In this document: positions 53,736 through 64,000 of the stretch, piece after piece
Layout of the letters: every line of letters begins with the position of its first letter
How positions within the stretch are numbered: position 1 is the stretch's first letter
Assembly (NCBI GenBank): GCA_030549335.1
Contig: JAUKPH010000017.1
Coordinates: 12,361,501 to 12,425,500 of the forward strand
Source: Pontederia crassipes
Lineage: Eukaryota; Streptophyta; Magnoliopsida; Commelinales; Pontederiaceae
DNA: 64,000 bases
Direction: 5' to 3'
The notes under the pieces: model-generated
Databases searched by the model: none
Told to the model about the DNA's origin: nothing
What the model saw: the letters and a program-made list of their open reading frames with translations, nothing else
Position numbers and translations under genes: made by a program

Positions 53736-55915
53736 AGTTGCATAAGCAAATGTATCAATTGGAGTTGGTTGGAATGCATGGATCAGCATGATAAATTAAT
53801 TGGTTCATTAGGTGTCTTTTTCGTGTGATAAATAACCATCATCATCACTGACCATCACCTGAGTGTTTTTTTTACCATTTTTTTATTAATAGACATTTTT
53901 TCATACGTATATAATATTTGAAAAATAATAAATTAACCCTCAGGTTAAATTGAAATTAATTAAATTAAATATTTTATATTAAATTTATGTTTTATTATTT
54001 TTATAATATTAAGTACGAACCTGTGTGATGCACGGATCTTATAAATTAAGTTAATATAAACCAAAAAATAATGCATTAAATAAATTGAACTTCATTATAT
54101 ATTCACATCAAATTACAGAATACATTTTTATAAACTACATTATTTACTTAATCTCTTAGGCATGAAAAGTCACATAAAATTATATTTGTGAAAATATTAA
54201 TTTCTTAATTATTGAACTTGACTTTTATTAATGACCATTATAAAAATTATCATAATTGAAAATTATTTACATAAAAATCCAAATAATATGAATACATTTT
54301 CTCCAACTTTATTTCCTGATAGTTTTTTTGTACCTTGGATAACTATAAAATCCTCCAAATAAAATATTTATTTATTTTCTTTTCTCTCATATTTTTTATT
54401 TTTTCCAAATAGTTTTTTAGAAAAAAGATTATACATGCCACTTCTCTTAGTTCTTATATTATTTGCCTCACACCAATGTAAAAATATTGACTTGTTTACA
54501 CTTGACCTATTAGCAACAATATCGTAGGAAGATAATATAATATTTTATTTGTTTGGGAAAAAATTAAAAATAAAATAAAATTTCTAAACCCCTACTACTA
54601 TTCAAATTTATTTTTTTTACTTGTTTATAAAAATGAATTTTCTTTTAGTTATATTATATATATAATTAGATAAGATACGTATCCAATTATTCAATATATA
54701 GAGTTAAAATAATATAATTATTTGATTGTTTAGAATTGGGATTTTATGAGTATTTGTACATATTTATAGGTTAGGATTACTGGATTACGACTATGCTTAG
54801 AATTTGAATTTGAATTAATTTTCTTATAAATAATATTAAACATTCTTATTAAAATTATATTGTGGATGTCTAATAAATAAATAAGTATAGTAACTATTAA
54901 TAAATATTTATTTTTCTCGTTTATTTTCCCTTCTATCTACTAAATATAACAAACGTGTGATTTAAAAGTTAGGATTAGGAGATGGGTGCATGTTGGTGGT
55001 AGCCACTTCATATTTATTTAATGAGGCTTCTACCATAATTTAATGTAATGTCCGAGAAAACTTACAAAATCATGGGTTTTTCGCATTCATGAATTTTAGG
55101 AGTGGATTATGGATATATTTATTATTGTTGTTTACAAAAAAAATGTTAAGTCTACTTTTTAATAATTTGAGAAATCATGCTAAATAAATTTTCTTGTTTA
55201 ATAAGAAGTATTTATATGCGTAAATGTTATCTTATCTTACATAACTAAAAAAATTCCTGATTGGATTCAATTCAATTATTAACATGTACTAATATTATTA
55301 TTCTGATTTTTTTCAAATTTTTTTTAAGATGCCACATGGCATACCACTGTTTTCTTTTCATGTATAATAAAAAAATAATCTAGATATAGATTTGGCCCGA
55401 TTAGAAAATCTTGGATTGCAACAGTTGAGTTCATGCCTTTATGGGCGAACAAACAAAAGTTGCACAAGTGAGGACGGAACAACATATTAGTTAGGGAGGC
55501 TTTACCCCCAAAAAGAAAAATAAATATAGCAGTTTTACATATAGTTTATTTTATTTTTTTCGATATCTTTATAATGTAAAAGTTATGAAAAATATGTATA
55601 TCTATTATAAAGGACAATAATGTACATAAGTTCTTAAAATTTTAAAAATGATGAATATAATTATTGACAACGATTTGAATCATATTTTTGTTATAATTAA
55701 TGATCATCTAAATTATTCTTGAATAAAGATATAAAAGAATAAAATAAATTATGCGTAAAACCGTTTTGACACACGCTTCACATGTAAAGCACTCAACATC
55801 TACATTAAACTTAAATATTAGTATATATTAATTAATAGGTCATAATTTTATTAAATCTACATAAAAATAATATATTATTGTATTTATGAGATATATGAAA
55901 AGATTTGATTTCTTT
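53736..55915. other. Intergenic, AT-rich, no gene recognised
   Basis: Very AT-rich, with stops in all frames throughout. No feature seen. Confidence 0.6.
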
Positions 55916-57100
55916 GAAAAAATTACATCAAATGCCCTCCAATTTTAATGTTTGCTCAGTGATAATCTCTAACTTCACTTTATAACACGAATGCTCTCTA
56001 TATTTTAATTAGTTTATCAAGGAGCACTTTCTCTTGAGAACATAATGATGAAGATATATATATATTTCATGCCACTAATGGTCAATGACCCATTGATCTG
56101 AACTACTGTTCGGATGAATTCAATGTCAAAATAATGAGATGTTCGACAAAAGTCAATTGAGACAAATTGATTACTATCAGAGTTTTGATTATCAAGTTCA
56201 TAGTTTTAGAAAAATAATGACTTGATACAATGCATGAGTGGGGAATTGTACCTTGTTTTTTTAACGTACATAATAATATATATGCTTTGTTTTAAGATAC
56301 GCGTCAAACTGACCAAATTCGACTTGGTAGACAGGATGAGTAAGCTCTTCAACTTTGACGTTTGTTCAAAAATACCTTCCAACTTTAGTTTGTAACACGA
56401 ATGTTCTCTATCTTTCACGTTTGTTCAAAAATACCTTCCAACTTTAGTATGTAACACGAATGTTTTCTATCTTTTCACTCGTACAAAATGTCATTTTCAC
56501 CACTGATCGACTATTTTTTTATCATTAGGATGACATGGCGCCCACACGATATTTTCTCTCCTCCATGCAAGCATTGAGTTGACGTGACATTATTAAAAAA
56601 TAAAATAATATTCTCCCTCCACGTTCGTCATCTTACCTTCGTCGACGCACGAAGATGAGGGTGGGGGTTCGCGCGCCGAGAAGGAAGAGATGGGTGCGGC
56701 AAAGGTCGCACAGGGGGCAACCCCCCGGCACACGTAGGGAAGGAAAGGAGGGAGAGAGGGGGTAGGCGTCGCCCCCCACCTTCGTCGGCACGTGGGGGGG
56801 CAAACCCCCATCCCCCACCTTCGAGCACCGGCGACCTTCGCCGATGAAGGTAAGATAGCGAACATGGAGGAGGGAGAATGTTGTTTTATTTTTAATGATG
56901 TCACATCAACCAAATACTTACGTGGAAAAAGAGAAAGAGAATTTTGAATGAAATGCTCGCATGAAGGAGAGAGAAAAAGAAAAAAAGAATTGTGGATGCC
57001 AACAATCGAAAAACGGACAATCAGTAAGGACATTACGTAAGTTAAAAAATATCTCTGAGCAAACGTCAAAACTAAAAGGCATTTAGTGTAATTTACTCCA
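55916..57100. mobile_element. Second foldback-type element
   Basis: The left end (AATTACATCAAATGCCCTCC, TTTGCTCAGTGATAATCTC) is the reverse complement of the right end (AGATATCTCTGAGCAAACGT-like, GGCATTTAGTGTAATTT). A second, inner inverted repeat (ATTCTCCCTCCACGTTCGTC at 56611, its complement at 56845-56880) surrounds a GC-rich GGGGGCAACCCC core. A tandem repeat (TTCACGTTTGTTCAAAAATA..., 56355-56465) lies within. Same plan as 52736-53735. Confidence 0.7.
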
Positions 57101-57608
57101 CACACATTATAGAAGTAATACTTATTTATTCATTCCAATAAAAATATTGACATTTATTTAATTACTGTATCGATAATAAATATTGACATAAGTACATACT
57201 AATCTTGTCATTAAGTTGACATTATTTCTTTTTGTTCTTTTTGAAAATATTTTCTCATATTATACTACAAATTGTTATTCCAATTCAATATTCTTATCTA
57301 TTAACAAAAGAAATTAACTTATTCTTTAATTACCATACATCATCATGATTTCAATTTAACTCTCAGGAATAACTCACCTACGGACTGGACAGCAAAAGTC
57401 CGCTTCTCAGAGTCCAAGATGCATAAGCTAAAACTTCAAATACAAGTTTCCACAATAAACAAATAAGAAAAAGTTGAGCTGTTCACCAGCCCCAGTGCTC
57501 CTTGATCATTGATATATACACATCATTCGCAATTTTATTGACAGGTAGGAACACCCAATTGAAAACTCACAATTTAGGGAAACAAAGGCATCACTTTGCA
57601 GGGGTCTA
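57101..57608. other. Intergenic and probable 3' UTR of the HIR gene
   Basis: AT-rich to about 57370; the final 240 bases before the HIR stop are less AT-rich and are likely its 3' untranslated region. No poly(A) signal stands out. Confidence 0.5.
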
Positions 57609-60600
57609 TCAGTTATCCATTTGGCTGCTTGATGCCTCCATCATTCCATTGCGGATCTGATCCGTAACATCTCTAACATGTCCAGGTCCGTGAGGTATGA
57701 AAACAGTAGTATTCTTTGATGCATTTCCAAGTTCTTTGATGGTGTCAAAATACTGTGTGACCATTATCAAATCCATCACCTCCTTAGCAGTGGTGCCGGA
57801 CACAGTTTGAGAGAAGTGCACAATATTCTCCCTCAGACCTTCGGTGATGGCCTGACGCTGCCTGGCCACTCCAACACCAGAAAGATATTTGGCTTCTGCC
57901 TCGGCTTCAGCTTTCTTAACCATAAGGACCTTTTCAGCCTCCCCCTTGTACACACTAGCAAGCTGAAGTCTCTGAGCTGTGAAAATATTAAAATCCTAGG
58001 GATTACAAAAGGCAGCAAGCAGCACAGTTGAAAATAAATATATTAAATAACATGTGTGCAAATATTAACATGAAAGCACAACTAAAGAAGAAAAGGCCAG
58101 AAAAAACATTAACCACACAGAGTATAATGATTGTCATGTGTAAAAAAGACCATCATCGGAAAACAGCACTACAGATGCTTCTGCTGGCTCATTGGCCTGT
58201 TTATTTTGTTTTATCTGACCCTGTTGTACCAAACTACTAAACTACCATTAATATGCTTGGATGATTGTTGTTCATTAATACTCATCCTTTCACATTTCAA
58301 AAACAAATCATATATGCAAACAACTTTTAAGCATCTAAATGGTAAATATTAGTACTTCAGCATTAATTAAAGACTCCAGATCATTTTGAGAGTCGAGAGG
58401 ATGAGGGCCCTAAAAACAATCCCAGTTCACATATGAGATTGAACACGTTACTTGTCTGCTATATTGTTCTCATGGTGGTGTAAAAGATCTTTCATCACAG
58501 CAGTTCATCTAATCAATAGACTTGCTCTGAAAAGATTCCGGTTATAGATTTAAGCAACCTCTGCTTTAGCCCTTCATCTAATTAGTTAAGATTCTAGTCA
58601 AGAATCACAATAACTTAGGATGAACAATTAATAACTTAAGTAGATGCACTGTTTTTTTCACATTTCTATCATATTAGATCAATAATTCAATGTCTTATAC
58701 AGAAATACTTAATTCAAAACCTCTAAAAAAGGAACCTACTTCAAAATTTAGAAAAGGCTGAATAATATATTTTACAATCCAATCAATTTTACGAAGATAA
58801 TAAATAAGACAAACCCACTCTTGTATGAAAACTCCACAATTGAGAATATGGTCATGAATGCGAACCTTATGTTCCAAGATCAGGAATGGAACCAAGGGGT
58901 TTTGGGAGCCTTGCCCCTCCAAAATTTCTTGTTTCTTTTATAATATTTATAGAAAATAGAACAAAAGAGTTCTGCCCACCCCCCCCCCCCAATTATTTCC
59001 TTCTGTTTTCATCACTGCATGAGATTAGGCATCGTGTAGAACGTAATCTCATCGCAATTTCATATCCGCATGTAACTCTTGAATCCATTATCCATCTATA
59101 AATCTGAATGGTTGCAACCATCCTTTTCCCTCGAGAAAAGAAATCTTCCAAATAGCATTTCATTGAAACACCAGTCAAGTATGAAAAAAGATGTATAAAC
59201 TTTTTTTTTTTTTTTGAGAAAGTGTAAGGGAAACAAGAAAATCTTATTACCTGCATTTATTTCATTCATTGCTCTACGCACAGAAGGATCAGGTATGATA
59301 TCAACCACAAGTATCTGCTCAATGCTATATCCATATTCTCCCATAACCTGAAAACGGTTTTAACTGGTAATTACAAATTTGCTAAAAATCATCAGGTGGC
59401 TACTCAATTGGGTATCCGGTATCCCAAATGCCCTGGCCACATTAAGGATGTAAGAGGAAGAACTGAGTACTAGTGAAACTATAGCATTCCAACAAAAAAT
59501 ATACGATTAAATGCACAACCCAAAGTGTTAATGGAAACCCAAAGTTTTTTTTTTTTTTTTGAAACGGGAAAGGACAACCAGCAAGGTGGTAGGAAACCCA
59601 AAGTTTAAATGCACAAACATATTTGACAATGAACAACACGCCAATTCCAAAACATACCATCTATGATGTATCTACTATTTTATGCCAGATTTTTTCAAGC
59701 ACCCATAGGCCATTTATAACATGTTCCTTATGACTTGATCAGAAAGAAAGTTTTGACCACATATCAGGAATTATATAATATGATGACCAGAAAACTCAGA
59801 AATAAATAAGCAAAAGGAGAGTCATGTATTGATACAAAATGAAAATATAGCCATCTAGGATAGTTCTAGAGAAAACTGATGTTTGAGTAATTTTTTATTT
59901 TGATAAAACAGTTTGTGTAAAATTATTTCCAAGGAAATAGTCTACTTTCTTATTTTTGGTTGTGTTTAAGAAATTATTACAAAAATACAAATCATTTATT
60001 GTTTATTAGAGATACTGTGATTCAGGAAATTGACTGTTTCTCAAGGGAGGAAATCATTTCCTACAAACTGTTCTTTATGTTTCATTAGGATGAATTTATT
60101 TCCTCAAAGAAATCCCTACACTAATTGTAGGGGAAATATGAAACATGAATATGTGCAAAAAGTATTTTGTAACACACAAAGGTGCAAAAGCCAAAAAGAA
60201 AAAAAATGATACATATGCAAATAAAAATAGTGCCAAATCATCTAAACTCAATAACATTACAAAATTATAATAGTTTCAAATTTGACAAATATCGATGAGT
60301 TACACAAGAAAAGCGCTACCTTTTCTAATTCCTCGAGAACAGCTTTGGCTACATCACCTTTTTGCTCAAAAAGTTCATCAAGATTCATTCTTGGAACATG
60401 AGCACGGACCACTGTTATTTAAAAGCAAGAAGAAGAAAATAAGCATTCTGAGGGAAACTAAGACAAACAACACCCACAAAGCAGTTTACAAACAACAATA
60501 CACTACCATCAAAGACATAAGCTTGGATCTGCTCCTGAGGATTTTGCAATTCATAAAATGCATCACCTGCATTTTCTTTAACAACGCGGTACTGGATCGA

Positions 60601-61074
60601 GCAAACCAGCTGCACAAATACGTTGTCCTGATCCGCGTAGTGAAAGTCATTGATTAGATGTTAAAAACCGATCCTAGACACTTTGGTGATGATATTGACA
60701 TATTCTTAAAGAAAAGAAAAACTAAGGCTTCCAGCATAAAAGCAAACTGATGTGAAATCTCTGAACATATCTACCGCAGAAAAGTGGAGCCGAAAAGTTT
60801 AAAAACGGTGATGGCATCCAAATATGAACAGAAATCTCTGACAGAGATTGGAAAAAAGGGGAAGAAGACAGTCAGTCACCTTGGTTTTGGTTTCGACGCG
60901 GACATCCAGCGAGGAGATCCGGGTGGAGAGGACGCCGGCAAGGCATTCGCCAGCGAAAGGGTTGAAGAAGTGGAGACCTGGTGAGGCAAGACGCTGGAAC
61001 CGTCCCCACTGCTCCACGACGCCAACGCTTGCCTGGTCGACGCAGGCGCAGAACAGGAAGAAGGCGCTAACCAT
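57609..61074 (-). CDS. Hypersensitive-induced response protein (HIR), SPFH/prohibitin family, five exons
   Basis: Exons 61074-60880, 60627-60507, 60411-60320, 59347-59251 and 57976-57609, all with GT...AG introns and matching phases, give 290 residues, the normal HIR length. The product is a membrane-microdomain SPFH protein linked in plants to immune-receptor complexes and hypersensitive cell death. Visible blocks: [17 protein letters not shown] (hydrophobic Cys-containing N-terminus), [80 protein letters not shown], the coiled coil [54 protein letters not shown] and [13 protein letters not shown]. Start: the first ATG at 61074; the codons upstream offer only TTG. It lacks the Gly-2 of myristoylated HIRs, so Cys9 and Cys11 may be acylated instead. 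No defects seen. Confidence 0.93.
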
Positions 61075-61600
61075 CTTCTGCTCGACGTTTTGCCCCAAAG
61101 ACGAATTGCCGATGGATGCAAAGATTTATGAATTGGTCTACCCGCGGGGAGACTTCTCGGCGTTCGGGAGGAAGAAATGAGAAGACATTGGGGAAACAGC
61201 CACGTAAGGGCGGTTTATGTCACACGTAGTAGAGGGCAGTTTATTGAATGAATTGTTATTCTAAATAAAAGGAGAAAAAAAATTGTAATGCGTGTTTTAT
61301 AGTTACTTTTCGTGTGCTCAATTTTATACGGATTAAAATACACCATATTATGTGGAGGTAATTATAGGAATTGTTTTAGTACTTTATATTTTTTTTTAAA
61401 AAAAATAAACCTGTTTAAACAGTCAAACAAAAAATAAAATTCTCATTGAGCTCACTCAAATTTAAGTTCCGATCAATGCAATAATTCTCGATTCAAAGTA
61501 CTCATGGATGGTCACACACGTTATGAAGTCTACTAACTGATTTAATTAATTTTCAAAGTTTTCGTCTTCATAACTTTCGTTAAAAAACATCAATTTCAAA
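61075..61600. other. Upstream region of the HIR gene, no other gene
   Basis: The first 150 bases are GC-rich and would hold the 5' UTR and core promoter of HIR. A weak CATAAATC at 61122-61129 (minus strand) is the only TATA-like word. Beyond 61250 the sequence is AT-rich and featureless. Confidence 0.5.
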
Positions 61601-61905
61601 AGTTACTGAAAACTCTGCCCAAACAGGGCCCAAGAATCTGTCGATTTTTTTTCCTTAGATCCCTCCAATTGCCTGCACAACCTTTTGCTCGATCAATTGC
61701 ACTGTGCACGCTGTCAAGAACGCGAGCTAATGGAAGAACGCACAACTGTAGGAACCGCCAGATCTGGAATTTGATGAAAGGTTCTTCTAATTCTAAAAAC
61801 ATCAGAGTTCGAGTTTATGTACAAAATACAAAAAGCGATATAACCGAAATATGCGAAATGATACAACTCAACGTAGCATGCTACCCTAACATGACAGTTA
61901 AGATG
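61600..61905 (-). repeat. Candidate 3' LTR of the right-hand copia element
   Basis: Sequence just beyond the end of the RNase H reading. After a short purine stretch the minus strand shows TGTCATGTTAGGGTAGCATG, a possible LTR start. The partner LTR is outside the window, so the limits are guesses. Confidence 0.3.
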
Positions 61906-61939
61906 GTAAGGAATATGAAACTTCGTCTTCAACCTCAGT

Positions 61940-62470
61940 TGATGATATATGCTTTCACACAGCAACAACTTGGCGGCTGAAATATATCAACCAGCCCCAA
62001 CTTGGGAATCAAATACTCATGTTGACGTGAGCTTTAGTTAAAACATTTGCTGGCTGATCAGAAGTACTAATATAATTGAGCTTGATGAGCTTCCGACGAA
62101 CTCGTTCTCAAACAAAGAAACAGTCGACATCTACATGTTTAGTTCGCTCATGAAATCTCAGCAATTTGTAAAGCCGACTGATTGTCAGTAAAAATGGAAA
62201 CAGGAAGTGAGATGGGAAGATGAAGTTCAAGAAATAAATGCTGCAACCAAATTACTTTTGCAACATCAAGAGCAATACTCCGATATTATGCTTCCGCTGA
62301 AGAACGAGCTCTTTGATTTCCAAGAAACAGAGTTGATCCTAATTTTATGCAAAATGCAGAAACCGATCGTCAATAAGCAAGATGCCCAATCCGCATCAGT
62401 GAACACTGTAAGGATATTATTCTGTTCAGCTGGAAAATAAAGTCCCTTCCCTGGCGAACACTCGAGGTAA
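61940..62470 (-). pseudogene. Copia pol: RNase H remnant
   Basis: Frame fragments GLYFPAEQNNILTVFTDADW, VSWKSKSSFFSGSI-like, HEL/MSELNM-VDCFFV-like and the final LTSTxVFDSQVGAG-YISAA, DIFQPPSC match the copia RNase H order. Several stops and frameshifts. Confidence 0.72.
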
Positions 62471-62611
62471 TGAACATTCGTAAGGATGCATCCATGTGAG
62501 AATTTTTAGGAGGGTGCAAGGGCTTAGATGTTGAATATGAAAAGTAATATCAGGACGTGTTTGAGTGACATATATGAGACGTGCCACTAATCTCTGAAAA
62601 TGATTTGGATC

Positions 62612-62944
62612 CTAAAGTAAATGATCTATGCATAAATCCAAATTATCCTTGTTGATGAACCGATCATATTCATAGGATGTGATTTTAGTATTCTCCTCAA
62701 GAGGAGTGAAAACAGGCTTTGAACCACTTAATCCATAGTCATTTATTAAGGTCATGATGTATTTTCTCTGTGACAAAGTGATACCTTTGTCAGATCTCAA
62801 TACTTCCATTCCAAGAAAGTATTTTAAAAGACCAAGATCATCTTTCAACTTCAAATTCTGATGAAGATAACCTTTCACTTCTTCTGACAATGTTGGTGAA
62901 TTTCCTGTAAGGAGTATACCATCCACATATGCTAAAATGGCCAC
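62612..62944 (-). pseudogene. Copia pol: reverse transcriptase, C-terminal half
   Basis: ILAYVDGILLTGNSPTLSEE carries the active site with the second Asp changed to Gly (YVDG for YVDD). It continues LKDDLGLLKYFLGMEVLRSD and GITLSQRKYIMTLINDYGL. Upstream, 62945-63121 is broken by frame shifts (KFFDILIAGGFTQN-like). Confidence 0.85.
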
Positions 62945-63121
62945 AAAATGACTTGTAGTTCCTTTAAAATATCATTACAATTTTGTGTAAATCCACCAGC
63001 AATTAAAATATCAAAAAACTTGAGATATCATTGTCGAGAAGCATGACCTAAGAGAGATTTGAGAATCTTACAAACTTTATTCTTAACACACAAACCCCGT
63101 GGAAGCTGCATATAAACATTT

Positions 63122-64000
63122 TCAAAAAGATCTCCATTTAAGTTTTTTTTGTGCAGCTGTAATAAGAAAAGCCCTAATAGTTACTGCCTTTGCAACAGGG
63201 GAAAAAGTGCCTTTGTAATCAATCCCTTCTTGTTGACTGAACGTCTTAGGAACTAATGTGGCCTTATATCTCTCCACTGTACCAGCTCTCAATTTAACTT
63301 TGTATACCAATTTACAGCCAAACTGCCTTCTTTTCAATAGGTAGATCAACTAATTCCCATGTGCCATTATCAGCTAAAGCTTCTAATTCTTTATTCATAG
63401 CTTCTACCCAATGAGGGTACTGAATTGCCTGTGAGTAACTTGATGGCTCACATAAGGAATCTGTGACTGAAAGAAATGAAGCACAATTCTGAGAAAGTCG
63501 ATCAAAAGAAACATACCTGTTCATAGAATATGGAATTCTGGAACTCATGACATAATCCTTCATCCATTTTGGTTGCCTAATAGTTCTCCTTGGTCTTTGA
63601 TCAGGCTGTTTTGAAATAATTTGATTAATTTGAGGAGAGCTTGATGAAGTATTATTACTGTTAGACAACTCTGGAAGTGAAAAATGTACATCGATTGAAG
63701 ACAAAACATCATCTGGAAATGGATTATCTGTGAATATTGGACTGTTTTGTTGAACTATGGAGTCAACTGCATCAGCTTCTAAATTATCATTTGAATCTCT
63801 TGAAATGATTATAAGCTCAGGTAAAAACATCATCCAAAACTGGACAGTTATCAGTGAGAATTCCAGAACCGATATGAGGGGTCTTGAATGAGAAAGGAAA
63901 TACGATTGGTGGAAAATTACGTTCCTGCTTATAGAAATTTGATTAGAATTCATCTCCAGATATCTATAACCTTTTTTAGTAGAACTGTAGCCTAAAAAGG
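63122..64000 (-). pseudogene. Copia pol: integrase C-terminus and RT N-terminal half
   Basis: From the window edge: FLGYSSTKKGYRYLE and ISISRNVIFHQ (integrase C-terminal block), a Ser/Asn-rich spacer (NNTSSSSPQINQI), RRTIRQPKWMKDY, AIQYPHWVEAMNKELEALAD and NGTWELVDLP (start of RT), then after a frameshift near 63320 FGCKLVYKVKLRAGTVERYK and GIDYKGTFSPVAKAVTIRAF. Confidence 0.85.

Larger units (their letters stand above)
61905..64000 (-). mobile_element. Decayed Ty1/copia element, runs out of the window
   Basis: Integrase C-terminus, RT and RNase H are readable in order on the minus strand, broken by many frame changes. Gag and the 5' LTR lie beyond 64000. It is unrelated at close range to the copia element at 14539-24023. 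Confidence 0.85.

Noticed and set aside
56593..57105. 170-codon frame, Pro/Ser-rich end
   Set aside because: Falls in the second foldback element and its GC core; the overlapping frames are equally long.

Overview
This window is plant nuclear DNA, almost certainly from a flowering plant. The support is a five-exon hypersensitive-induced-response (HIR) gene with plant splice sites, a family of S-protein homologue (SPH) genes, a broken 3-ketoacyl-CoA synthase (KCS) gene, and Ty3/gypsy, Ty1/copia and CACTA elements with plant-type primer sites and ends. I could not narrow the species. Most of the window is transposon; intact host coding is sparse.

Layout. 1-5735: internally deleted Ty3/gypsy chromovirus on the minus strand, its left LTR cut by the window edge. 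5828-6331: near-perfect inverted repeat. 8728-8907: small membrane-protein gene with its own TATA box. 9916-11300: GC-rich tandem repeats between AT microsatellites. 12783-27285: three-level nest, in which a KCS fragment was split by a 14 kb CACTA transposon (13203-27184, target duplication CCG) that carries host-like exons, and one of those exons was split by a 9.5 kb Ty1/copia element (14539-24023, target duplication CTTTG). 27332-29605: probable solo gypsy LTR.

30.2-52.6 kb: three diverged copies of a segment carrying an SPH gene. Copy A is intact, copy B is gutted by half of a small CACTA element, and copy C has a frameshift. Copies A and B also carry a dead hAT-like transposase. A second gypsy element (35259-45343, target duplication GTGCA) sits between A and B and is itself interrupted by a 1.33 kb CACTA element (39149-40479, target duplication ATC). 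49.48-50.67 kb: GC-rich minisatellite. 52.7-53.7 and 55.9-57.1 kb: two long-inverted-repeat (foldback) elements. 57609-61074: the intact HIR gene. 62 kb to the end: a decayed copia element running out of the window.

How it fits together. The apparently functional host genes are HIR, SPH copy A and perhaps the 59-residue membrane protein. The rest records repeated insertion, and the nesting gives relative ages. The most unusual signal is dense clusters of a GC-rich palindrome (core GGTCGACC) in the LTRs of two gypsy elements and one copia element, and again in front of an extra env-position ORF of the copia element. The solo LTR has a different GC-rich palindrome cluster in its own mid-section.
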